Below, piece by piece: positions 1 through 7,610 of a stretch of 9,378 nucleotides of DNA; positions within the stretch are counted from its first letter, which is position 1; the number at the start of each line of letters is the position of its first letter. The DNA comes from JBMYQA01 sp049600855 (lineage in GTDB: Bacteria; Bacteroidota; Bacteroidia; Cytophagales; Flammeovirgaceae). The notes beneath the pieces were generated by a model. It was not told the DNA's origin. It made no database searches and saw only the letters and a program-made list of their open reading frames with translations. The translations under genes were made by a program, and so were the position numbers. The stretch lies in the NCBI GenBank assembly GCA_049600855.1, contig JBMYQA010000245.1, forward strand, positions 1-9,378. Reading direction: 5' to 3'.

Positions 1-1
1 C

Positions 2-52
2 TTAAAAGAATACGAACATTTAGACATCATCAAAATCACTGATAAGCCATGA
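2..52 (+). CDS. 3' end of a periplasmic adaptor (HlyD/MacA-like) gene, partial
   Basis: An open frame enters the window and ends at TGA 50-52, giving the C-terminal residues LKEYEHLDIIKITDKP. Its stop overlaps the ATG of the TolC-like gene as ATGA, a usual sign of translational coupling in an operon. The tail (aromatic/acidic stretch, then D-I-I-K-I) resembles the ends of Bacteroidota efflux adaptor proteins, which often finish with a similar short beta strand. An adaptor is also the one component missing from the exporter encoded downstream. In this family the adaptor bridges the inner-membrane transporter and the TolC channel. The reading frame and stop are seen directly; the family assignment is inferred from the short tail plus context, because only 16 codons are present. 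Confidence 0.6.
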   Translation, partial: LKEYEHLDIIKITDKP

Positions 53-1566
53 AAAGCACAACTACGATTACACATGGTATGAATTCCTCTAGGTGCTATG
101 CATTAAAAAAGCGGCAACTCATCCGATTGGCATTTATGGTAAGTATTCTGTTCAGCATACTTCATCCAACACTTGCCCAAAAAACCATCAACTTACCCGA
201 TGTCATCACCTTAGCCAAAGAACAGTCCATCGCCTCCTTACAAGCTGCCACCGAAAAGGAAAACGGTTATTGGACTTGGCGTACTTTTCAATCAAACTAT
301 AAACCACAATTATCTTTAGATGGAATCTTACCCGATTTCACCCGTTCCTTTTCGGCCATCACGCAACCTAATGGAAGCATTGAGTTTCAACCCATCAGCA
401 ATAATAATGCTTCTGCAACGGTATCATTAAGTCAAACCCTATCGGCTACTGGAGGAAAATTATTCGTTTCTTCTCAACTACAACGCTTCGATGATTTTGA
501 TCGAAATTTGACCCGTTACAATGGCAATCCTGTCTTCATCGGATTAGAGCAACCTTTATTTAGTTTCAATGCCTTAAAATGGGATAAGAAAATTGAACCA
601 TTGCGCTATAAAGAAAGTCAACAAGCTTATGTAGAAGAATTAGAGTGGATTGCTGTACAAGCCGTAGAGCTCTATTTTGATTTACTGTTGGCGCAAGTAA
701 ACGTACAAATTTCGGAAACCAATTTGGCAAATAATGATACCATACATGCCATTGGAGAAGAAAAGTATAAAGTAGGGCAACTCTCTAAAAATGAATTACT
801 TCAATTAAAGCTAGCGGTACTGAATGCCCAAAAATCACTGGCAACCGCCAAACAAGATTTAGCGACAGCCAATTTGCAATTGCGTGCTTTTGCTGGCATG
901 CAAAGTGATGCGCAATATGTGCTGAATATTCCCTCAGAAACCATTGCCTTATCAGTAAACTCAGAATTGGCCTTAAAAGAGGCATTAACTAATCGGCAAG
1001 CAGCGATTGCCTTTGAACGTAGAAAGCGGGAAGCAGAACGAGATGTCGCCATTGCCAAGGGAGAAAATGGGGTAAACATCAGTTTAATTGCAACCATGGG
1101 ATTCTCTAACCGAGCAGAGCAGATTTCTGAAGTTTACCAAAAGCCGCAAGATCAGCAATCCGTTTTCATGCAACTCTCGGTGCCACTCATGGATTGGGGC
1201 CGCTCCAAATCACGAAAACAACGCGCCCTAGCCAACAAAAAGTTGGTAGAATATGCCGTACAGCAAGATCAACTCAACTTTGAACAAACCATTCGCACAC
1301 AAATTGGACTTTACGAAACCTATGAATCACAACTTGAAATTACCAAAATGGCCGATCAATTGGCGCAAGAACGTTATCAGATTGCCAAAGAGCGCTATTT
1401 GCTTGGCAATTTGAGTATCACTAACTTGAATATCGCACTACAAGAAAAAGATCAAGCTAAACGAGATTACATTCAGGCGTTACGCAATTACTGGTATGCC
1501 TTTTACAATCTCAGAAGACTGACTTTATACGATTTTGAACGCTTAGAGACGATTAGCACTGATTAG
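49..1566 (+). CDS. TolC-family outer-membrane efflux protein
   Basis: This encodes a 505-residue outer-membrane channel subunit, expected to trimerise and form the exit duct of the exporter encoded next to it. A basic n-region (KKRQLIR, residues 20-26) and a hydrophobic stretch to about residue 42 form a signal peptide, with likely cleavage at TLA|Q (A43/Q44). The rest shows the long Ala/Gln/Leu-rich helices of the OEP fold in two repeats, roughly 190-300 and 400-490, and ends with the LRRLTLYDFE tail common in Bacteroidota members. Length is normal for the family. I keep ATG 49 because it overlaps the upstream stop, although ATG 79 (residue 11) would give a more ordinary signal-peptide n-region. 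The substrate cannot be read from the sequence. Family is secure; the exact start is less so. Confidence 0.93.
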   Translation: MKSTTTITHGMNSSRCYALKKRQLIRLAFMVSILFSILHPTLAQKTINLPDVITLAKEQSIASLQAATEKENGYWTWRTFQSNYKPQLSLDGILPDFTRSFSAITQPNGSIEFQPISNNNASATVSLSQTLSATGGKLFVSSQLQRFDDFDRNLTRYNGNPVFIGLEQPLFSFNALKWDKKIEPLRYKESQQAYVEELEWIAVQAVELYFDLLLAQVNVQISETNLANNDTIHAIGEEKYKVGQLSKNELLQLKLAVLNAQKSLATAKQDLATANLQLRAFAGMQSDAQYVLNIPSETIALSVNSELALKEALTNRQAAIAFERRKREAERDVAIAKGENGVNISLIATMGFSNRAEQISEVYQKPQDQQSVFMQLSVPLMDWGRSKSRKQRALANKKLVEYAVQQDQLNFEQTIRTQIGLYETYESQLEITKMADQLAQERYQIAKERYLLGNLSITNLNIALQEKDQAKRDYIQALRNYWYAFYNLRRLTLYDFERLETISTD

Positions 1567-1609
1567 AGCGTGCTAGGTACGGACAACAGTCCCACTGCGG
1601 GCACTGCCC
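1554..1609. repeat. cluster of small inverted repeats at the tolC-ATPase junction
   Basis: Several short hairpins are packed around the tolC stop codon and into the 70-nt gap: TAGCAC (1554-1559) with GTGCTA (1570-1575) spanning the stop; GGAC (1581-1584) with GTCC (1589-1592) around loop AACA; CAGT (1587-1590) with ACTG (1594-1597); and GGGCA (1599-1603) with TGCCC (1605-1609), or alternatively CCC 1591-1593 with GGG 1599-1601. Some are mutually exclusive. The patch is clearly more GC-rich than its surroundings. No T-run follows, so a classical terminator is unlikely. It could be an mRNA stability or processing element, or a worn extragenic repeat. The pairings are seen; the role is a guess. 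Confidence 0.35.
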
Positions 1610-1636
1610 AACACATTTCAAATTAATTAAAAACAT

Positions 1637-2302
1637 ATGATACAGTTAGCTAACATCGAGAAAGTTTACCAAACCGATACCATTGAAACCTTGGCCTTAA
1701 ATAATGTCAACCTTTCCATCAACAAAGGAGAGTTTGTGTCTATCATGGGGCCGTCGGGTTGTGGCAAAAGTACCTTATTGAACATCATCGGTCTATTGGA
1801 TAAACCATCAAATGGTAATGTAGAGATTGCAGGTACGAATCCTCAGCAATATTCTGATAAGAAGCTCGCCAAATTCCGAAATGAAAAATTGGGTTTCATT
1901 TTCCAAAGTTTTCACCTCATCAATGATTTATCGGTAATTGATAATGTGGAACTCCCGCTACTTTACCGTAAAACGCCCAGTAAAGAGCGAAAAAGACTTG
2001 CAGAAGAAGCTTTGATTAAAGTGGGGCTTAGCAATCGAATGAAGCACTTTCCAAGCCAATTATCAGGCGGGCAACGTCAGCGGGTAGCCATTGCACGAGC
2101 GATTGTGGGTAAACCAGAGATCATCTTAGCCGATGAGCCTACGGGTAACCTAGACAGCGTGATGGGCAATGAAATTATCGAAATCCTCATGACTTTAAAT
2201 GTGGAAGATGATACCACTGTTGTGATGGTGACGCACGATGAGCAAATGGCTAAAAAGACCAATCGCATTGTCCGATTTTTTGATGGAACCCAAGTCGTTT
2301 AA
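1637..2302 (+). CDS. ABC transporter ATP-binding protein (MacB/LolD type)
   Basis: This encodes a 221-residue cytoplasmic ATPase that would drive the two permeases encoded just downstream. All nucleotide-binding motifs are intact: Walker A GPSGCGKST (38-46), Q-loop Gln90 in FIFQ, signature LSGGQRQR (142-149), Walker B IILADE (162-167), D-loop GNLD (170-173) and H-loop His200. The sequence around Walker B (ADEPTGNLDS) and the short, single-domain length are typical of the LolD/MacB/FtsE group, whose transporters couple ATP hydrolysis to movements of a periplasmic domain (mechanotransmission) rather than to a classical membrane channel. The start is preceded by an A/T-rich leader (TTAATTAAAAACAT) without Shine-Dalgarno. 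The gap to the first permease is 21 nt, so they are almost surely co-transcribed. The transported substrate is unknown. Confidence 0.96.
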   Translation: MIQLANIEKVYQTDTIETLALNNVNLSINKGEFVSIMGPSGCGKSTLLNIIGLLDKPSNGNVEIAGTNPQQYSDKKLAKFRNEKLGFIFQSFHLINDLSVIDNVELPLLYRKTPSKERKRLAEEALIKVGLSNRMKHFPSQLSGGQRQRVAIARAIVGKPEIILADEPTGNLDSVMGNEIIEILMTLNVEDDTTVVMVTHDEQMAKKTNRIVRFFDGTQVV

Positions 2303-2323
2303 TCCCTAAAACTCCGAAGTGTC

Positions 2324-3577
2324 ATGTTAAAAAATTATCTCAAAATTGCCTGGAAGGTGCTTTTAAGGCGCAAGTTTTTCACCTTTGTGAGCCTATTTGG
2401 TATTAGTGTTACGCTCATGGTACTCATGGTCGCGGTATCTTTCTTCGATCACCTGATTAGTCCTAATGTACCTGATGTTCACCGCGAACGCAATTTATAC
2501 CTGATGACGGTGATCATGAAAAATGCAGCGAGTACCTCTACCAGTCAAAATCCTATTGGTTTTTATTTGGCAAATAATTTTGCTAAGAAACTAAAAACCC
2601 CCGAAAGAGTAAGCTTGTACACCGTATTTGAAGCAATTAATACGTTTAGCCAAAACAAAAAAATTGTGTTGAAGTATCGTTATACGGATGAAGTATATTG
2701 GGAGGCTTTCCAATTTAATTTTGTAGAAGGTAAAGGTTATAACCAACAAGAGCTTAAAAATAGAGATTATGTAGCTGTAATTAGTCGCTCTGCACGAGAC
2801 AATTACTTTGGAAAAGATGTGCGTGCTGTTGGAAAAGAAATTCAGGCAAATGGCGAAAGTTATAAGGTCATTGGCGTTGTAGAAGATGTCCCCATTACGA
2901 ACCTCCACGTTCATGGAGATTTATTTTTACCTTATACGATTTCTCCCATCGATTATGCTACTTCACAGAGTTTAAGAGGTAACTTTTTTACGGTTGTTCA
3001 AGCGTACGACAAAAGCGACTTTGAGGCGATAAAAGCTGAATATGCTAGTCTAACTGCTAATATTGATGTAAAAGCACTACATGACTACGACATCTTAGAA
3101 ACAAATCTGGATACCTATTTAGGCAAGTTTACCCGTAACCTATTTAGAGGAGAAAATGATGATGATAAAGCCTACCTATTTTACGTGGTTGTTAGTGCAT
3201 TTATGTTTTTCTTTATGCTATTGCCAGCCATCAACTTAGTCAACCTCAACATCACCCGAATTATTGAACGAACCTCAGAAATTGGCGTTCGAAAGGCTTT
3301 CGGAGCTTCTAATGCGCACCTAGTAGAGCAGTTCTTAGTCGAAAATGTGGCCGTAACGCTGATTGGAGGAGCCATCGGGATTGTACTGACCTATCTGGTG
3401 CTGCTGTTCATTAACCAAAGTCAGTTTATCGCTCACATGCATTTGGAAATCAATTTTAATGTGTTTTCCATTGGGCTACTGATTTGCCTATTCTTTGGCT
3501 TACTCTCAGGGGTATATCCTGCATTTCGCATGTCTAAACTTCAAGCTGCTGTAGCCTTAAAAGGAGCGGATAAATAA
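2324..3577 (+). CDS. ABC transporter permease, FtsX/MacB type (first half-permease)
   Basis: This encodes a 417-residue inner-membrane protein with the MacB layout. A short cytoplasmic helix with basic residues (KVLLRRKF) leads into TM1 at about 17-42. A periplasmic core domain follows (about 45-280), and then three C-terminal membrane segments near 284-306, 342-363 and 380-398. The conserved cytoplasmic coupling segment RTSEIGVRKAFGAS lies at 316-329, between TM2 and TM3, where FtsX-type permeases contact the ATPase. It ends with the typical YPAFRMSKLQAAVALKG tail. It is half the size of the roughly 800-residue permeases also common in this phylum and is paired with a different half-permease next door, so the two probably form a heterodimer. 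The exported substrate cannot be inferred; macrolide, peptide, lipoprotein or toxic-compound export are all known for the superfamily. Confidence 0.94.
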   Translation: MLKNYLKIAWKVLLRRKFFTFVSLFGISVTLMVLMVAVSFFDHLISPNVPDVHRERNLYLMTVIMKNAASTSTSQNPIGFYLANNFAKKLKTPERVSLYTVFEAINTFSQNKKIVLKYRYTDEVYWEAFQFNFVEGKGYNQQELKNRDYVAVISRSARDNYFGKDVRAVGKEIQANGESYKVIGVVEDVPITNLHVHGDLFLPYTISPIDYATSQSLRGNFFTVVQAYDKSDFEAIKAEYASLTANIDVKALHDYDILETNLDTYLGKFTRNLFRGENDDDKAYLFYVVVSAFMFFFMLLPAINLVNLNITRIIERTSEIGVRKAFGASNAHLVEQFLVENVAVTLIGGAIGIVLTYLVLLFINQSQFIAHMHLEINFNVFSIGLLICLFFGLLSGVYPAFRMSKLQAAVALKGADK

Positions 3578-3596
3578 CCATTAAAAATCGTAAATC

Positions 3597-4775
3597 ATGA
3601 TACGTCACTTAGTTAAACTCATTTGGAATAAAAGGAGGAAAAATAGCTTATTAATCACCGAGATTGCCCTTTCCTTCTTTGTATTTTTTGCAGTACTCAG
3701 TTTTGCCATTTATAACTTCAACAACTATTTACAGCCTTTAGGTTTTGCGTACGAAGATGTTTGGGTAATCAATATGGAATGGGGTAATAATGGGGAAAAA
3801 GCACCTTCACTTCTCGAAAAACAAAGCCATATGATTCATACGCTTCAACAGTTTAGCGAAATTGAGGAATTTACTTTTTCAGGATATGCACTCCCTTTTT
3901 CGCAATCATCAAGCCGTTCAACGGTGAAGTTAAACGATGTAGAAGTGAGCACTAGTGTTTTCCATACCACCCCAAATTATGATAAAACCATGAATCTCAA
4001 CCTATTGGAAGGGAGATGGTATCATGAAACCGATTTACATGCCACACCTCCATCTATTGTAGTGAATCAACTCCTTAAGGATAAACTCATGCCAGATGGT
4101 GGAAGTATCATTGGGCAAGAAATCAGTTTTGGTGGAGATGTTGATTACAGGGTCATTGGGTTGATTGATCACTTTAGAAGTGTACATGAATTTCAAGAAC
4201 CGCCCAATGTAGCCTTTATGCAAGTGGGAGATACGAGTTTTGTACCCAACTGCATTTTGCTCAAAGTCTCTTCAAGTGCCGATGTTTATTTCGAAGAAAA
4301 ACTACTCAATGACCTTACACAAATTGCGCCCAACTGGACGTTTGAGCTTGAGTATTTAGATGAAAAACGCATAATAGCTGGCAAAGTAATTACGATTCCT
4401 TTAATCCTCATGTTCACCGTTTGTGGCTTTCTCATCTTCAATGTAGCCTTAGGCTTATTTGGTGTGTTGTGGTACAATATCAACCAACGCAAATCAGAAA
4501 TTGGGCTCAGAAGAGCAACAGGAGCTTCCGAAAATATGATCACTCAGCAATTTATTAGCGAAACTTGGGTACTCGCCACGCTAGGGATTCTGATAGGAAC
4601 TTTCTTTGCCGTGCAGTTTCCGCTACTAAATGTTTTTGACTTAAATCCGAGCATTTACCTCTTAGCCATTGGAGCAAGTATGATTCTAATTTATCTCTTA
4701 ACTACACTTTGTGCCTTTTTCCCGAGCAAACAAGCGGCTATTATTGAACCAGCTTTAGCTTTACATGAGGAGTAA
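3597..4775 (+). CDS. ABC transporter permease, FtsX/MacB type (second half-permease)
   Basis: This encodes a 392-residue inner-membrane protein with the same plan as the preceding permease: a basic N-terminal helix (NKRRKN), TM1 at about 18-42, a periplasmic domain to about 260, then TM2 near 267-291, the coupling segment RKSEIGLRRATGAS (298-311), TM3 near 324-343 and TM4 near 354-374. It ends in FPSKQAAIIEPALALHEE, the usual 'P-A-x-A-L-x' tail of MacB-like permeases. Sequence identity to the first permease appears low outside the coupling motif, so this is an old paralogous pair rather than a recent duplication. It starts 19 nt after the first permease, from an A/T-rich leader. It is the last exporter gene; an 82-nt gap that begins after its TAA runs into a palindromic element. 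Confidence 0.94.
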   Translation: MIRHLVKLIWNKRRKNSLLITEIALSFFVFFAVLSFAIYNFNNYLQPLGFAYEDVWVINMEWGNNGEKAPSLLEKQSHMIHTLQQFSEIEEFTFSGYALPFSQSSSRSTVKLNDVEVSTSVFHTTPNYDKTMNLNLLEGRWYHETDLHATPPSIVVNQLLKDKLMPDGGSIIGQEISFGGDVDYRVIGLIDHFRSVHEFQEPPNVAFMQVGDTSFVPNCILLKVSSSADVYFEEKLLNDLTQIAPNWTFELEYLDEKRIIAGKVITIPLILMFTVCGFLIFNVALGLFGVLWYNINQRKSEIGLRRATGASENMITQQFISETWVLATLGILIGTFFAVQFPLLNVFDLNPSIYLLAIGASMILIYLLTTLCAFFPSKQAAIIEPALALHEE

Positions 4776-4831
4776 GTCAACCGATAATCATCATATTTGG
4801 TAGAAATACCTTAACTTTCTAGCACAACGCA

Positions 4832-4890
4832 CTTAGAGCCTGTTTGAACTTTTTCTTTTGGCTAAACAAAAAAATCAAACAGGCTCTAAG
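4832..4890. repeat. perfect 16-bp inverted repeat, possible MITE or IS-derived element
   Basis: The left arm CTTAGAGCCTGTTTGA (4832-4847) and right arm TCAAACAGGCTCTAAG (4875-4890) are exact reverse complements across a 27-nt spacer. Inside the spacer, TTTTG (4856-4860) can pair with CAAAA (4867-4871) and a few more T:A pairs follow with a bulge, so almost the whole 59 nt can fold into one hairpin closed by GCTAAA. If the element proper is GAGCCTG...CAGGCTC (4836-4886), both sides are bordered by TA (4834-4835 and 4887-4888). That would fit a TA target duplication, as made by some IS families and MITEs. No T-run follows on either strand, which argues against a simple terminator. It sits between the exporter operon and the response-regulator gene. 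Confidence 0.6.
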
Positions 4891-4911
4891 CGATATTCAA
4901 ACTTGACCTCC

Positions 4912-6300
4912 ATGAAATTGCCCTTAATTCTCATAATAGACGATGATGTGGCCGTTCGAACTTCCTTAAAGCTGTTGCTGGATACCGAAGGTTTCGAAGC
5001 CTATGGCGCGACAGATCCTGAAGAAGCGTTGGATTGGCTTACACGCAGACAACCGCAGGCCATCTTAATGGACATGAATTTTACTGTAGACACATCGGGA
5101 GAGGAAGGTTTGGAATTACTGAAAATCATTAAAAACAAATTTCCCCATATTCCTGTAATTCTGATTACCGGTTGGGGAACCATTCCTTTAGCGGTTGAAG
5201 GAATGAAATTAGGTGCTGCCGACTTTATCAATAAACCTTGGGACAATCAGCACCTATTACAAGTCATCCACACTACTATTCAGCTTGCAGCCAATCAGGT
5301 GAATATTTCCAATAGGGGGCAATTGGACGAGCAGTTTGATTTCAGTAAGATTATTGGGAAAGATCCAAGTTTATTAGGTGTATTAGAAACGGTCGGACGA
5401 GTAGCACAAACGGATGCTTCGGTGCTCATACTCGGCGAAAGTGGCACGGGAAAAGAATTAATCGCTGAAGCGATTCACGAAAATAGCCGAAGAAATAAAC
5501 ATCCTTTTGTGAAAGTCAACCTTGGCGGAATTTCATCCTCCTTATTTGAAAGTGAGCTTTTTGGACATAAAAAAGGAGCTTTTACCGATGCCAAGTTCGA
5601 TCGAATTGGTCGTTTTGAACTCGCAGAAAAAGGCTCTATTTTTCTGGATGAAATTGGCGATTTGGATCATTCCAGCCAAGTCAAGCTGCTTCGGGTGTTA
5701 CAAGATCGAACCTTTGAACCACTTGGCAGCAGTCAAAGTAAACGCGCAGATGTGCGTGTCATTTGTGCCACCAATAAAGATTTGGCAGAAATGGTTGCTC
5801 AACATACCTTTCGGGAAGATTTGTTTTATCGGATTAACCTCATCACGCTTCGATTGCCTCCTTTGAGAGAACGAGCCGAAGATATTTCGCTATTAGCTGA
5901 GTTTTTTGTCAATAATTTACGCACGATTTACCAGCGGCCGAATCTGGAAATCGCTAAAAAAGCCTTAAATTGGCTCAAAGCATTGCCTTTGCCTGGTAAT
6001 ATTCGGCAATTGAAAAACTTAGTGGAACGAACGGTATTACTCACACCACATGATGTATTGGAAGTAAAAGACTTTGAAGCTCAAGAAAGTTATGCACCTC
6101 AACAAAAAGGAGGCGTTTCGCCTGAATTCCCTGAAGTGGGTGCGCTGACTTTAGAACAAATGGAAATCCAAATGATTAAACAAGCTATGGATTACCACAA
6201 AAACCGCATTACCAAAGTGGCGCAAACGTTGGGAATTACCCGTAGTGCGCTCTATCGCAGACTCGAAAAACACGGCATTCCTTATGACTCTTCGGACTAA
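4912..6300 (+). CDS. sigma-54-dependent response regulator, NtrC family
   Basis: This encodes 462 residues from ATG 4912. Longer TTG start 4858 lies inside the palindrome loop and adds 18 residues ahead of an already complete receiver, so I reject it. The receiver domain (about 3-125) has acidic residues D10-D12, phospho-acceptor Asp54, Thr86 and Lys108. The AAA+ domain (about 145-380) has Walker A GESGTGKE (175-182), Walker B SIFLDEI (242-248) and the sigma-54-contacting loop as GAFTDA (222-227) in place of the canonical GAFTGA. A Fis-type helix-turn-helix occupies about 415-458 (KVAQTLGITRSALYRRLEKHGI). Such proteins oligomerise when phosphorylated and use ATP hydrolysis to open RNA polymerase-sigma-54 promoters. 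The neighbouring kinase gene overlaps it, so the pair is co-expressed; the adjacent exporter operon is the natural target. Confidence 0.95.
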   Translation: MKLPLILIIDDDVAVRTSLKLLLDTEGFEAYGATDPEEALDWLTRRQPQAILMDMNFTVDTSGEEGLELLKIIKNKFPHIPVILITGWGTIPLAVEGMKLGAADFINKPWDNQHLLQVIHTTIQLAANQVNISNRGQLDEQFDFSKIIGKDPSLLGVLETVGRVAQTDASVLILGESGTGKELIAEAIHENSRRNKHPFVKVNLGGISSSLFESELFGHKKGAFTDAKFDRIGRFELAEKGSIFLDEIGDLDHSSQVKLLRVLQDRTFEPLGSSQSKRADVRVICATNKDLAEMVAQHTFREDLFYRINLITLRLPPLRERAEDISLLAEFFVNNLRTIYQRPNLEIAKKALNWLKALPLPGNIRQLKNLVERTVLLTPHDVLEVKDFEAQESYAPQQKGGVSPEFPEVGALTLEQMEIQMIKQAMDYHKNRITKVAQTLGITRSALYRRLEKHGIPYDSSD

Positions 6301-7594
6301 GTATATTCTCTACATGGCTATCATCCATGTAATTATTGTCGCCCTCACCTTCCAACTATTGAGTTTTAATAAAAGCTTATTTATTGCATCTGAGGTCTTG
6401 GTGATTATCTCCTTAATTGTATCCGTTTCCCTCTTCCGAGATTTTTATGCCCCAATTAAGATGCTACTTTCTGGAACCGATGCCATTAAAGATAAAGACT
6501 TCAATATCAAATATTTAAAAACTGGAAAATTAGAATTAGATCAACTCATCGAAGCATTTAATGGGATGGTCGATCGACTCCGAGAAGAACGTACGTATCA
6601 ACAAGAGCAACATTATTTTTTGGAAAAACTCATTCAAGCTTCTCCTGTAGGCATCATGGTATTGGATTTAGAAGAAAATATTGCCAGCGTCAATCCTAAA
6701 ATCTGTCGTTTATTGGGTATTGCAGAAAATCAACTGCTGGGGCAAGCATTTAATTCCGTTTCTCACCCACTATTAAAAGGAATAGTGGAGAGCCCCCTTG
6801 GAGAATCAGCAACCCTTACCTTGGAAGGCTTTAAAACGTATAAATGCCAAAAATCCCATTTCTTAAGTCGAGGCTTCGAACAAACGTTTATTTTAATTGA
6901 AGAGCTTACTGCTGAGCGATTAAAAATAGAGAAAGAAGCTTATGGTAAAGTAATCCGCATGATGGCACACGAGGTAAATAACACCATCGGTCCTATTAAT
7001 TCCATTCTAGGCTCTGTAAAAAAGTTTTTAGGAGAAAAAAATGAGCAAAATGCGGCGTATCAAAATGCCTTGAGCGTAGCTTATGACCGCAACCAACGGT
7101 TGAACCAATTCATGCGCAACTTTGCAGATGTTGTCCGTTTGCCCCAACCCCATCGCACTCCAGAAAACATGGTGCATCTCATTCGCGATATTCATACGCT
7201 CATGCAAAGTCAAGCACAGGCTAAAGAAATTGACTTTCAGTTAACCACACCAACTACACCTGTGTACATCCAAGTAGATAAACAGCAATTAGAACAAGCA
7301 TTAGTCAATATCATTAAAAATGCATTTGAAGCTGTTGAACAGCAAGGAATTGTCGAGTTGATTTTAAGTCCTAACACATTGATGGTTCGCGATAATGGCA
7401 AAGGCATACCTCCTGAATTAGCAGATCAGATTTTTTCCCCATTTTTTAGTAATAAAACACAAGGTCAGGGCATAGGGCTTACCTTAACAAAAGAAATCTT
7501 ACTGAATCATGATTTTGACTTTTCATTAGCTACCCAAGTAGACGGCTGGACGGTATTTAACATTCATTTTGTCCGTTCCCATCAAAATAGTTGA
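6284..7594 (+). CDS. sensor histidine kinase, NtrB-like, with two membrane segments
   Basis: This encodes 436 residues from ATG 6284, which overlaps the regulator's end by 17 nt; an upstream GTG (6245) would only prepend residues read from the regulator's DNA-binding region. Two hydrophobic segments (about 8-28 and 32-51) are joined by only a few residues, so there is no periplasmic sensor domain. Next come a HAMP-like linker (about 52-103), a PAS domain (about 112-205), and the dimerisation/phospho-acceptor helix MAHEVNNTIGP with His229 (codon 6968-6970). The ATP-binding domain has N-box Asn346 (NIIKNAFEAVE), G1 DNGKGIP (370-376), F-box FSPFFSNK (384-391) and G2 GQGIGLTL (394-401). It should autophosphorylate at His229 and pass the phosphate to Asp54 of the regulator. 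The lack of a periplasmic domain suggests sensing within the membrane or through the PAS domain. Confidence 0.94.
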   Translation: MTLRTKYILYMAIIHVIIVALTFQLLSFNKSLFIASEVLVIISLIVSVSLFRDFYAPIKMLLSGTDAIKDKDFNIKYLKTGKLELDQLIEAFNGMVDRLREERTYQQEQHYFLEKLIQASPVGIMVLDLEENIASVNPKICRLLGIAENQLLGQAFNSVSHPLLKGIVESPLGESATLTLEGFKTYKCQKSHFLSRGFEQTFILIEELTAERLKIEKEAYGKVIRMMAHEVNNTIGPINSILGSVKKFLGEKNEQNAAYQNALSVAYDRNQRLNQFMRNFADVVRLPQPHRTPENMVHLIRDIHTLMQSQAQAKEIDFQLTTPTTPVYIQVDKQQLEQALVNIIKNAFEAVEQQGIVELILSPNTLMVRDNGKGIPPELADQIFSPFFSNKTQGQGIGLTLTKEILLNHDFDFSLATQVDGWTVFNIHFVRSHQNS

Positions 7595-7610
7595 ATAAGT
7601 GTAAACTAAA

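Noticed and set aside
4799..4810. GGTA-GAAA-TACC mini-hairpin after the second permease
   Set aside because: Only four base pairs with no T-run; too weak to call a terminator although the loop is a GNRA type.
4858..4911. Extension of the response regulator to TTG 4858 (18 extra residues)
   Set aside because: The extension is read from the palindrome loop and right arm, has no domain character, and ATG 4912 starts directly before the receiver's first beta strand (MKLPLILIIDDD).
4776..4911. Sigma-54 or Bacteroidota -33/-7 promoter for the response regulator gene
   Set aside because: I looked for GG-N10-GC spacing and for TTTG with TAnnTTTG. The closest (CATATTTG at 4792-4799) lacks a -33 partner and no sigma-54 pair fits, so no promoter is called.
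5522..5866. 114-codon plus-strand frame inside the response regulator gene
   Set aside because: It overlaps the AAA+ domain coding sequence, which is intact in the main frame, and its product shows no recognisable family features.
6245..6283. Extension of the histidine kinase to GTG 6245
   Set aside because: It would only add 13 residues from another frame of the regulator's helix-turn-helix; ATG 6284 gives a compact basic N-terminus followed directly by TM1 and a normal 17-nt overlap.
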